NCBI GenBank assembly: GCA_029718625.1
Contig: CM056383.1
Span: forward strand, 18,066,722-18,130,721
DNA length: 64,000 bases
Direction: 5' to 3'
Source of the DNA: Synaphobranchus kaupii
Taxonomy: Eukaryota > Chordata > Actinopteri > Anguilliformes > Synaphobranchidae
Shown here piece by piece: positions 10,701 to 20,900 of this stretch. The notes under the pieces were generated by a model. That model was not told where the DNA came from and made no database searches. It saw only the letters and a program-made list of their open reading frames with translations. Positions within the stretch are counted from its first letter, which is position 1. Every line of letters begins with the position of its first letter. Position numbers and translations under genes: made by a program.

Positions 10701-11528
10701 AGGACATTGGGACATAGGGAGCCAGGTCCAATAGTAGAGAGGGCATTAGAGATAGAGAAGGCATTAGGAGCAGAGGGGGACATAGCCAAAGGTAGAGAGG
10801 GCATTAGGGGCAGAGGGACACAGGGCCAATAGAAAAGAGGGCATTAGAGATAGAGAAGGTATTAGGAGCAGAGGGGGACATGGCTAATGTTAGAGAGAGC
10901 ATTATGGGCAGAGGGAGACGGGGCCAATAGTAGAGAGGGCATTAGAGCTAGAGAAGTTATTAGGGGCAGAGGGGAACATGGCTAATGGTAGAGAGGGCAT
11001 TAGGGGCAGAGGGACACAGGGCCAATAGTAGAGAGAGCATTAGAGATAGAGAAGGTATTAGGAGCAGAGGGGGATATGGCCAATGTTAGAGAGGGCATTT
11101 TGGGCAGAGGGAGACGGAGCCAATAGAGAGGGCATTAGAGATAGAGAAGGTATTAGGAGCAGAGGGGAACATGGCTAATGGTAGAGAGGGCATTAGTGGC
11201 AGACGGACACAGGGCCAATAGTAGAGAGGTTATTATGGGCAGAGGGAGACGGGGCCAATAGTAGAGAGGGCATTTGAGATAGAGGAGGCATTAGGAGCAG
11301 AGGGGGACACAGTCAAAGGTAGAGAGGGCATTAGGGGCAGAAGGACGCAGGGCCAATAGTAGAGAGGGCATTAGAGATAGAGAAGGTATTAGGAGCAGAG
11401 GGGGACATGGCCAATGTTAGAGAGGGCATTATGGGCAGAGGGAGACGGGGCCAATAGTAGAGAGGGCATTAGAGATAGAGAAGGTATTAGGAGCAGAGGG
11501 GGACATGGGCAATGGTAAAGAGGGCATT
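7755..11528. repeat. GA-rich minisatellite, left block
   Basis: Dense tandem repetition of units of about 40 bp built from two halves, GAGAGGGCATTAGGGGCAGA and GGGAGACAGGGCCAATAGTA, alternating with a variant containing GAGATAGAGAAGGTATTAGG. Variants combine into higher-order units of about 100 bp (the word TTAGAGATAGAGAAGG recurs at about 9020 and 9119). The strand is strongly purine-biased. All ORFs inside it are repeat artefacts. The block ends abruptly at a retrovirus insertion and resumes at 17906. Confidence 0.97.
8446..11074. repeat. 1295-bp tandem duplication inside the minisatellite
   Basis: Every landmark checked in 8446-9779 recurs exactly 1295 bp later: for example GACATAGCCAAAGG at 8581 and 9876, AGTCGAGAGGGCATTTGG at 9301 and 10596, ATTAGAGATAGAGAAGATAT at 8881 and 10176. 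I saw no mismatch where I compared. The copies diverge before about 8446 and after 9780. This is either a very recent unequal exchange or an assembly duplication. Confidence 0.85.
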
Positions 11529-11532
11529 AGGG
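11529..11532. other. Target-site duplication, left copy (AGGG)
   Basis: AGGG directly precedes the LTR end at 11533 and AGGG directly follows the LTR start at 17905. Four bases is the duplication length typical of gamma/epsilon-like retroviral integrases. AGGG is common in the surrounding repeat, so chance is possible. Confidence 0.6.
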
Positions 11533-11693
11533 TGTCGTGGATTTTTCCCTTTCAACCCACAGTGAGCAAGTCTGTCCAAACAGAACCACAACAAAACCAT
11601 GTAATAGAATAAGAAAAATAATTTCAATTTATTTGGAGATAAACTCAGAATGAGAGAGAGTCTTACCAGAATCTCTCTAACTTGAAAACAGAA
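11533..11693 (-). repeat. ERV1 3' LTR, truncated (R-U5 side only)
   Basis: Matches 17395-17557. It keeps the CCACGACA end and the AATAAA signal (minus strand, near 11623-11632). It joins the integrase coding sequence at about 11693 within the shared word CAGAAT, so U3, polypurine tract and env are missing. Confidence 0.9.
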
Positions 11694-12339
11694 TGGGCCG
11701 CCCTGTGATGACTTCATAGGGTGACAACCCTGTAGCAGCGTGGACCCTCCCCCGCATACCTGTAAGGACAATTGGCAGGGCCTGGACCCAATCCAGACCT
11801 GTCTCTGCCATCACTTTGGTTAACCGGTTCTTAATGGTTCCATTTGCCCTCTCTACCGCCCCTCCACTCTGAGGGTGGTAAGCACAATGGAACTTCAACC
11901 TGATCCCCAATTGCTCGGTCACTTTGTCCACCACCTTGTTTAAAAAGTGTGTGCCTCAGTCTGAAGACAGCTTCCTCGGGATCCCCCACCTAGGAATAAG
12001 CTCTGTTAGTAGGGCTTTTGCCACTGCTGCAGCATCAGCTTTCACTGTAGGAAAAACTTCAACCCACTTTGAAAACATGTCAACAAACACCAAACAATAA
12101 GTCTTACGCCTGCATGGGTTAAGTTCAATGAAGTCCATCATCAGGTACTCGAAAGGCTCCTGTGGAGCCGGGTGGGCCGCATTTGGAACCTTCTGGCCCC
12201 TCCCAGCATTATTTACAACACAGATAACACACTTTTCACAAAAGTTTTTTGCATAAGTAGAAAATTCGCTTGTGTCCCAGTGTCTGGACATCAAATATAT
12301 CATTCCTCCTTTTGACACATGATCCAGTCCATGAGTCAA
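11677..12339 (-). pseudogene. pol: ERV1 integrase (broken, C-terminus lost)
   Basis: Two in-line reading frames (12339-11956 and 11934-11677) carry the integrase zinc-binding half (CEKCVIC, the CC of HHCC) and the catalytic core: an Asp in MMDFIE, an Asp in LSSD, and a Glu in AVERANG. All three catalytic residues are visible. A stop codon TGA immediately follows the second Asp (near 11957) and sits in a CpG-decay context (CGA to TGA is the simplest history, an inference). The C-terminal domain is cut off by the LTR junction near 11693. The context AYHPQSGG is characteristic of retroviral integrases. Confidence 0.9.
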
Positions 12340-12482
12340 TTTAGCATAATAGGGAAATAAAAAACGAGGTAAACAGGGTTTACCAGTAGGGCCTAGCCAG
12401 ACCCCATCAGTGTAGGTGCCGTCCCGCTTCCATTTAGCCTTTTCCTGGTGTGTGGCCCCAGCTTGGCAGTCCTGTACAGAGG

Positions 12483-13757
12483 CTAATGGAGTGTCTGTGG
12501 GAACAGCAGCCTGTGTGAGCAGACTGAGAGTTGTGTGAGGGGGGGGGCAATTGCAGCTGCTTTTGCTGCCAAGTAAGCCTGTTTATTCCCTTGAGAGATA
12601 GCATCAGTCTGGTTTGTGTGAGCGGAGCACTTACATATAGAAATGGCAGCAGGCAAAAGAATTGCCTGTAGGAGGCAGCTCACTAAGTGTCCATTCTGTA
12701 TAGTTTTCCCTGTAGAGGTAAGGAAACCTCTATGCTGCCAAAGAGTTCCAAAGTCGTGCACAACTCCAAAAGCATATCTGCTGTCAGTGAAAATATTTAC
12801 AGTTTTACCTTCAGCCAAATGGCAAGCGCGTGTAAGAGCGAACAGTTCAGCTGCCTGTGCTGAGAGGTGTCCAGGAAGGCGGGCTGACTCCAGAACCTGA
12901 TGATGTGTCACCACTGCATAGCCAACCTGACTGTCACCTGTGAGGGGACATCGACTGGCAGAACGGTCAACAAACATATCAAAGTCTGCATTTGAGAGGG
13001 GAGTGGTGGCGAGGTCAGGACGGGGGGAGAGAATTTGATCTAACACATGAACACAATTATGCGGCTCCCCATCCTTAGGTGTAGGTAAAAGAGTAGCGGG
13101 ATTCAGAACATTGCATCGCTTGACTGTAACATTTGGCAAAGAGAGCAACACATGTTGATAGTGAAGCATTCGGGCTGGTGAGAAATGTGCCGTCTTTTGC
13201 TTTAACAGAATTTCTGCTACCGCATGAGGAACAAGGACAGTGAGAGGACGATAAGCAACAAGTGATGCAGATGCAGTTACCGCCAAAGCCGCTGCTGAAA
13301 TGGAGCGCAAACAAGGAGGAAGGCCCCTAGAAACAGCATCAAGTCGCTGAGAATAGTACACAACAGGCCTGTGTTTATCACCATGCTTTTGCAAAAGAAC
13401 AGCAGACATGTAGCCGCCCTTCTCATCAACAGTCAAAAGAAAAGGTTTATTCATGTCAGGCAGGCCCAAAGTAGGAGAAGAGGCCAACTGTTGTTTCAAC
13501 TTCTGAAAGGAAATTTCAGCAAGCTCTGTCCATGTCACATTATCATTAGCCGAAAGATCATGGCCATGTGCCAAGTCTTGCAAGTGTTGGGAATATTCAG
13601 CGTAATCAGAAATCCATTGTCTACAGTACCCTGTCATGCCTAGAAAAGACATTACCTGCTTTTTTGTAACCGGTTTAGGGAGGTCAAGAATCGCTTGGAT
13701 TCTGTCAGTTCCCAAAGACTTGCCTTCTGCAGAAATTGTGTGTAACCCAAATTGCAA
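12483..13757 (-). pseudogene. pol: ERV1 RT connection and RNase H domains
   Basis: A 424-codon open frame begins in the RT thumb (FLGMTGYCRQWI) and continues through the tether to RNase H. RNase H catalytic positions are seen as Asp in FVDRSAS, Glu in AELFAL, Asp in TDSRYA and Asp in TNQTDAIS. The Arg in FVDRSAS replaces the usual Gly. The GMTGYCRQWI and RLDAVSRGLP motifs are typical of gamma/epsilon-like retroviral pol. Frame changes separate it from RT upstream and integrase downstream. Confidence 0.9.
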
Positions 13758-14327
13758 TTTCTCCTGTTTAACTTTGTGGCTAAGAATGTCAACAGTTCAA
13801 GTGAATCCTGAATACAGCTGTGCTCGTCTGGAGAGCAGACGAGGAGGTCATCAACGTATTGAATCAAAGTACTTTGGCCTGAAGAAAACTGGAACTGTTC
13901 CAAGTTTTCCTGCAGCGCTGCTGAAAAAAACTGTTGGTGATTCAGCATACCCCTGGGGTAGCCGAGACGAGGTATACCTTTTTGCCCTGAATGTAAAGGC
14001 AAACCAGTACTGGAAATTTACATCAACAGGAATACTAAAGAATGCATTCGCTAGATCGATCACAGAAAAATATTTAGCATTACCCGGGACCTGTGCAAGA
14101 ATGGTAGTGGGATTAGGCACTGCAGGAGCGCGCTGCTGAACGGCACTGTTCACAGCTCGTAAATCTTGTACGAACCGCCAAGACCCATCAGGCTTTTTTA
14201 CAGGCATCATAGGAGTGTTGCATGGAGAGTCAGGGCAGGGAACCACAACACCAGCTTCTAACAACGCATTAAATACGGGGACAATGCCGTCCTCGGCTTC
14301 TGGGCGTAGGGGATATGACGTTTGCAT
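13652..14327 (-). pseudogene. pol: ERV1 reverse transcriptase palm and fingers (frameshifted)
   Basis: Two overlapping frames, 14327-13851 and 14002-13652, make the RT core. The first has SPCNTPMMPVKKPDGSWRF and the LPQGY motif. The second has the catalytic QYVDDLL box. A frameshift near 13920-13960 separates LPQG from YVDD. YVDD is the form used by gammaretroviruses. The catalytic box is intact although the frame is not. Confidence 0.9.
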
Positions 14328-14882
14328 GGTCTGTATTCAGATTTAGGGGTTACTTGAAGTGGAGTAACTCCAGCTATGAGCCCCACATCATTTTGGGACG
14401 TTGCCCACAATTGAGAGGGAATTGCACTGAATCTCGGGTCTGACAAATGCAAATAGGCTTGAGTGTCACACAACAACTCATGAATGCTGCAGACAGCTGT
14501 CAGAGAGTTCGGAAACTGGTGCGCAGTGACACGCAGAGAGGGAGAATATTTTGAAAATTCCCCTGTCTTTTCCCAGTCCGTGGTATCCAAACATAATTTC
14601 ACCCATGGCCCTGTGTCCTCCCATTTTTTTATTTGAGGCTTTGCACAGCGAGACATGGGGTGCACTTCCCGCAATGGAATAGAATTGCTGTTGTGCTGAG
14701 CTCAATTGTACAGACAATGCACAGAAATCGTGACCAACCAAAAACAATGTCGAATTTAATTTACAATCACCGTACCAATTATTTTCAAATTCCCAATCTC
14801 TACCTCGACTAAAATGTGCTGTTACATGTAGTTGTAATTCTGTCAGTCTGTCGCCAGTGCCTGTCCACTCAGTTCTGGCCAT
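14258..14882 (-). pseudogene. ERV1 protease-RT spacer region
   Basis: Frames 14882-14478 and 14674-14258 overlap and carry APHVSLCKA and a WxxTGPWV-like segment. This length of sequence between protease and RT also occurs in other fish class I retroviruses. No catalytic motif is expected here. The frame is shifted at least once. Confidence 0.6.
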
Positions 14883-14928
14883 TTGTATGGCTTTAGCTGT
14901 GACTGAGGATCACAGATGGGGCCAGATC

Positions 14929-15378
14929 CTAAGCATAGTAAAACATTTCTAGAGTTTCTGCCGTAGCAACTCTGTCAATAGTTAAACCGTCATCAGTACA
15001 CTGCACACTCAGACCTAATTTGCACCTTAAATCTCCGCCAAGCAGATTTACCGGACATACAGGGGAGAACAAGAATGCATGTTTCAAAGTAATATTCGAG
15101 CCCATATTGAAATCTTGCACCAGTAATGGAGCTGTAAATTTCTCTGTCGTGGTATTTCCACCAGCATCTTGGCTGAGCATGGTTTTACCACTAAAAAGAG
15201 GAGGTTTTGAATCCCATGATTTAGCTGTTATTACAGACCGACCAGCTCCCGTATCCACAATGAAGTCTAATGCTCGCCGATCAACTTTTAATGACCAAAG
15301 TGGTAACGCATTTGGAGCCGTATGGTAAAGGAACCCAGCAAACTCACCCTTGTCCGCATGCATTTCCTCGTCCCCCAC
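14929..15378 (-). pseudogene. pro: ERV1 aspartic protease
   Basis: The frame contains the active-site motif FIVDTGAGRS, a flap-like segment, and near the C-terminal end VNLLGGDL, the standard retroviral protease second hydrophobic-Gly motif. The length (about 150 codons) is normal for a retroviral protease. The active-site Asp-Thr-Gly is intact. It is followed after an upstream frame change by the spacer to RT. Confidence 0.85.
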
Positions 15379-15478
15379 AAAACTTCATTGTCCAGGTAAT
15401 CCAGTTTGACCCCCAGGATGTTGGAAAGTAACATTCCCTTGGGGTGCTGTGTCCCAATTGTCAGCATTACCAGAAAAC

Positions 15479-16702
15479 TTACAACCGCGAGCCCAATGTC
15501 CCTTTTTTCCCCCCACATTTTCGGCAAACATCATAATCCGCCACGGTTTGATTCCGTCCTCCACGTCTGCCGTGGCCTCTCCTTTGCTGCTGCTGTCCAC
15601 CGGCACCGTCCCGGTTCCCCTGGTAGGACTGGAGCTGGGCCAGCTGCAGCTGAGAGGTCATCTTGTCGCTTTTCTTTTTGTCTTTGTGTTGCTTGTCGCG
15701 GTCCTGTTCTTCGCAGTGAACAGCATAACGGAGAACGTCCTTAAGTCTCCGAGTCTGCCAGCCAACACAGGAGGTCTTAATAGTGGTTGCAAGGTGTTTA
15801 TCTAATCCATCCAGGAAACAGTGGGTTAGCTGAGTCTCGTACGGAGTAAGAGTCTCGTTGTTGTCAGGTTATAATCCAGTCCACTGTTCGCGTTGTACTT
15901 CTCTGAAAGTCTCTCAAGAAAATCATTAACAGTTTCACCAGGCTTTTGTTTAACCTGTCTGACTGCTTCCCAGTTCAGACGAACAGGGAATTTGGTTTTT
16001 CATACTGGTTTCTAAAGTATCTATCTGCTTCATATACGCAGACGCAGCATCATCATTGTATGGATGGTAGGCATCTCTACCTCGTGCAGTTCGCCCTTGT
16101 GGGAAGTTACCTGTACTGTGTAATCTGGGCCTACAGAAGCTGCAGGTCTCGCTCTGGCCGCCGGCCCACTCGCAGATGGTTGTGCAGCAGCACTGGAATG
16201 CACTGCCTGGGGAGCAGTGGCTGAGGGATGTCCGTGAACTCCTGCCGCTTGCTGTGGGATATAAGCTGGAGGACACGCAGGACAGTCCAAGTCCAGGTTA
16301 ATTTTGTGTATGCTTGCAAGCTGTGCTACATCGGGATACAAAGAGCCACCGGAATGCACAAAGCACTGAATTACTTTGTTGGGATTTCTCCACAGTAATT
16401 TTATTTTTATCTTCTCCCTTGGTCTGTTTGTCCTGCCTTAATTTTGATTATTTTTCCCACAAATCTACTGCATCCCAGTCGGCTTGCCATTTAAATTTAC
16501 GTTTACTATTTTTAACCTCATATGACCACAGCCGCATTTTTAGGTTATCAATCTGATTTAAGCTAAAAGAGCCTTTTTCAGGGAAACCTAACTTTTGCCA
16601 TTTAACACGCTGGTGTGTGGTTGCCGGGCCATATTTTTCATGCATTATTTTCATTGGACCCGTAAATTCAGAGTCCTGTTTCCTTGAATTTTTAGAACCC
16701 AT
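15479..16702 (-). pseudogene. gag: ERV1 gag (matrix to nucleocapsid, broken)
   Basis: The start ATG is at 16702-16700 and encodes MGSKNSRK, with Gly2 as a myristoylation site and a basic patch, as in gammaretroviral matrix. The frame stops at 16448. Later pieces (16359-16030, 16319-16131, 15661-15479) are in other frames: a Pro/Ala-rich p12-like stretch, then a Gln/Arg-rich nucleocapsid with CRKCGGKKG. The Cys-His knuckle is interrupted by a run of six G and six A (about 15500-15512), where the HWARGC half lies in the next frame. Confidence 0.75.
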
Positions 16703-17394
16703 TGTCGTGCGTTTGTCCCACAACCAAACTATGCCTTATTAATTTTAAGGTTTTCATTTTTTCTTTTAATTAGGCCTATTTTAGTCAGAATCAGTTTCAG
16801 ATTCTGCACTATCCTCTGGATAATTGTCCTCACTTTCAGGGTGAACGTTTAGCCTAACTTCTATTAATGCCGTTTCCTTCTCTTTTAACCAGTCACCTCT
16901 ATCATATATATATATAACCATAATTAACTCCTCTGCAAAAATGCCTCTCCTGTACTGGTCCGTGTATATCATTTGCCTCTACTGACAATTCATGATACCA
17001 CATTACAAATATGTTTCAGAGCCATGGGTAGGAGCAGCATACAGCCTCCACAGTTTGAATCACTCCACAGAGTGACGGACCCGTCGGTCACTAATCAAAC
17101 TTTTAAATTTGAGCGCAATACAGCCTCAAGTTACGTTTTGCTGTGGCGGCTCACCTGTGATTTCTCTTTCTATGGATTGCGTATTGATCACCCCAGACAG
17201 ACGTCTTACTCTCCTCGGTCCGGTCGCCGCCGTCCTTCCTCTAGGTGACTGATTACAGTTAGCTCTCTGTGAGAAGGTGGGTTGCGGTCTCGGGGTTTGA
17301 ACTCCCGGCAGTGCGCACTGTCTAAGCCGTTCCGACTTGAGAGAAATCTGCGTAGGAGAAAATCAAGTTAGCAATCCTGCCGACTATGCCATAT
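16703..17394 (-). other. ERV1 leader between 5' LTR and gag
   Basis: After the LTR end CCACGACA at 17395 the minus strand reads ATATGGCATAGTCGGCAGG. A primer-binding site should begin with TGG here; TGGCATAGTCGG is a candidate but I could not match it to a tRNA. An acidic short ORF (16972-16781) lies in the leader. A (TA)-rich stretch is at 16904-16915. Confidence 0.5.
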
Positions 17395-17905
17395 TGTCGT
17401 GGATTTTTCCCTTTCAACCCACAGTGAGCAAGTCTGTCCAAACAGAACCACAACAAAACCATGTAATAGAATAAGAAAAATAATTTCATTTTATTTGGAG
17501 ATAAACTCAGAATGAGAGAGAGAGTCTTACCAGAATCTCTCTAACTTGAAAACAGAATACAGAGGACATTTATACACATCTATTATTGCTTTACTGATTT
17601 GCCACAAGGGGCGGTTTCTAAACATACAGAGACAAGGGGATCCATTTCTTGGTGTTTAGTCTTTCGATAACCTCTAACCTTCAAACCAAGTAACGAAAAC
17701 ATCCATCTCACAGACTGCCTGTCTCTGCAGATTGTGAAGGAGAGGCACAGAGGGAGTGAAAACACAGCAGGCCTGCTTAAAGCCTACTCAGTGTTCACAG
17801 AGAATACATTGTTTAATTACTTAACTCAATATAATTGATCTACTATATTAAATGCTTGTCTCTATGTTAATACACACACATTGTAAAACAGAAAATTCCT
17901 TCACA
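17395..17905 (-). repeat. ERV1 5' LTR, complete
   Basis: On the minus strand it begins TGTGAAGGAA and ends CCACGACA, the canonical TG...CA ends, length 511 bp. An AATAAA signal lies on the minus strand near 17488-17496. The segment TTTAATATAG (about 17850) is a possible TATA-like element. Confidence 0.88.
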
Positions 17906-20900
17906 AGGGGCAGAGGGGGACATGGCCAATCTTAGAGAGGGCATTTTGGGCAGAGGGAGACGGGGCCAATAGTAAAGAGGGCATCAGAGATAGAGAAGGT
18001 ATTAGGAGCAGAGGGGAACATTGCTAATGGTAGAGAGGGCATTAGGGGCAGAGGGAGACGGGGCCAATAGTAGAGAGGGCATTTGAGATAGAGAAGGTAT
18101 TAGGAGCAGAGGAGGACATGGGCAATGGTAAAGAGGGCATTAGGGGCAGAGGGAGAGAGGGCCAATAGCAGAGAGGGCATTAGAGATAGAGAAGGTATTA
18201 GGAGCAGAGGGGGACATGGCCAATGTTAGAGAGGGCATTTTGGGCAGAGGGAGACGGGGCCAATAGTAGAGAGGGCATTAGAGATAGAGAAGGTATTAGG
18301 AGCAGAGGGGAACATGGCTAATGGTAGACAGGGTATTAGGGGCAGTGGGAGACAGGGCCAATAGTAGAGAGGGCATTATGGGCAGAGGGAGACAGGGCCA
18401 ATAGTAGAGAGGGCATTAGAGATATAGAAGGTATAAGGAGCAGAGGGGGACATGACCAATGGTAAAGAGGGCATTATGGGCAGAGGGAGATGGGGCCAAT
18501 GGTAGAGAGGACCTTAGGAGCAGAGGGGGACAGGGCCAATGTTAGAGAGGGCATTATGGGCAGAGGGAGATGGGGCCAATAGTAGAGAAGGCATTAGAGA
18601 TAGAGAAGTTATTAGGAGCAGAGGGGGACATGACCAATGGTAAAGAGGGCATTAGGGGCAGAGGGAGAAAGGGCCAATAGTAGAGAGGGCATTAGAGATA
18701 GAGAAGGTAATAGGAGCAGAGGGGGACATGGTCAATGTTAGAGAGGGCATTATGGGCAGAGGGAGACGGGGCTAATAGCAGAGAGGGTATTAGAGATAGA
18801 GAAGGTATCACGAGCAGAGGGGGACATGGCCAATGTTAGAGGGCATTATGGGCAGAGGGAGACGGGGCCAATAGTAGAGAGGGCATTAGAGATAGAGAAG
18901 GTATTAGGAGCAGAGGGGAACATGGCTAATGGTAGAGAGGGAATTAGGGGCAGAGGGAGACAGGGCCAATAGTAGAGAGGGCATTATGGGCAGAGGGAGA
19001 CGGGGCCAATAGTAGAGAGGGCATTTGAGATAGAGGAGGCATTAGGAGCAGAGGGGGACACAGCCAAAGGTAGAGAGGGCATTAGGGGCAGAGGGAGACA
19101 GGGCCAATAGTAGAGAGGGCATTTGAGATAGAGGAGGCATTAGGAGCAGAGGGGGACACAGCCAAAGGTAGAGAGGGCATTAGGGGCAGAGGGGGACAGG
19201 GACAATAGTAGATAGGGCATTAGAGATAGAGAAGGCATTAGGAGCAGAGGGGGACATGGGCAATGGTAAAGAGGGCATTAGGGGCAGAGGGAGACAGGGC
19301 CAATAGTAGAGAGGGCATTATGGGCAGAGGGAGACGGGGCCAATAGTAGAGAGGGCATTTGAGATAGAGGAGGCATTAGGAGCAGAGGGGGACACAGCCA
19401 AAGGTAGAGAGGGCATTAGGGGCAGAGGGAGACAGGGCCAATAGTAGAGAGGGCATTTGAGATAGAGGAGGCATTAGGAGCAGAGGGGGACACAGCCAAA
19501 GGTAGAGAGGGCATTAGGGGCAGAGGGAGACGGGGACAATAGTAGATAGGGCATTAGAGATAGAGAAGGCATTAGGAGCAGAGGGGGACATGGGCAATGG
19601 TAAAGAGGGCATTAGGGGCAGAGGGAGACAGGGCCAATAGTAGAGAGGGCATTATGGGCAGAGGGAGACGGGGCCAATAGTAGAGAGGGCATTTGAGATA
19701 GAGGAGGCAATAGGAGCAGAGGGGGACACAGCCAAAGGTAGAGAGGGCATTAGGGGCAGAGGGAGACAGGGACAATAGTAGATAGGGCATTAGAGATAGA
19801 GAAGGCATTAGGAGCAGAGGGGGACATGGGCAATGGTAAAGAGGGCATTAGGGGCAGAGGGAGACAGGGCTAATAGTAGAGAGGGCATTAGAGATAGAGA
19901 AGGTATTAGGAGCAGAGGGGGATATGGCCAATGTTAGAAAGGGCATTTTGGGCAGAGGGAGGCGGAGCCAATAGTAGAGAGGGCATTAGAGATAGAGAAG
20001 GTATTAGGAGCAGAGGGGAACATGGCTAATGGTAGAGAGGGCATTAGGGGCAGAGGGAGACAGGGCCAATAGTAGAGAGGGCATTATGGGCAGAGGGAGA
20101 CGGGGCCAATAGTAGAGGGCATTAGAGATAGAGAAGGCATTAGGAGCAGAGGGGGACACAGCCAAAGGTAGAGAGGGCATTCGGGGCAGAGGGAGACAGG
20201 GCCAATAGTAGAGAGGGCATTAGAGATAGAGAAGGTATTAGGAGCAGAGGGGGACATGGCCAATGTTAGAGAGGGCATTTTGGGCAGAGGGAGACGGGGC
20301 CAATAGTAGAGAGGGCATTTGAGATAGAGAAGGCATTAGGAGCAGAGGGGGACATAGCCAAAGGTAGAGAGGGCATTAGGGGCAGAGGGAGATAGGGGCA
20401 ATAGTAGAGAGGGCATTAGAGATAGAGAAGGTATTAGGAGCAGAGGGGGACATGGGCAATGGTAAAGAGGGCATTAGGGGCAGAGGGAGACAGGTCCAAT
20501 AGTAGAGAGGGCATTAGAGATAAAGAAGGTATTAGGAGCAGAGGGGGATATGGCTAATGTTAGCGAGGGCATTTTGGGCAAAGGGAGACGGGGCCAATAG
20601 TAGAGAGTGCATTAGAAATAGACAAGGCATTAGGAGCAGATGGAGACATAGCCAAAGGTAGAGAGGGCATTAGGGGCAGAAGGACACAGGGCCAATAGTA
20701 GAGAGGGCATTAGAGATAGAGAAGGTATTAGGAGTAGAGGGGGACATGGCCAATGTTAGAGAGGGCATTATGGGCAGAGGGAGACGGGGCCAATAGTAGA
20801 GAGGGCATTAGAGATAGTGAAGGTATTAGGAGCAGAGGGGGACATGGGCAATGGTAAAGAGGGCATTAGGGGCAGAGGGGGACCTGCCCAATCTTAGAGA

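Larger units (their letters stand above)
11533..17905 (-). mobile_element. Endogenous retrovirus 1 (gamma/epsilon-like), env deleted
   Basis: Read on the minus strand: a 511-bp 5' LTR (17905-17395), leader, gag, protease, RT, RNase H and integrase, then directly a 161-bp fragment of the 3' LTR (11693-11533). No env, polypurine tract or U3 is present at the 3' end. The element sits in the minisatellite with a 4-bp duplication. The two LTR segments differ by about one substitution and a 2-bp GA indel over 160 bp, so insertion is recent. The reading frames nevertheless carry several stops and shifts. Confidence 0.9.

Noticed and set aside
7755..11528. Regular repeats resembling a CRISPR array
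   Set aside because: Units are contiguous without unique spacers, the genome is eukaryotic, and no cas gene is present.
17280..17394. tRNA-like A box (TGGCATAGTCGG) and B box (GAGTTCAAACC) after the ERV1 LTR
   Set aside because: The spacing is about 87 nt and I could not form acceptor and anticodon stems; the TGG start is more simply a primer-binding-site candidate.
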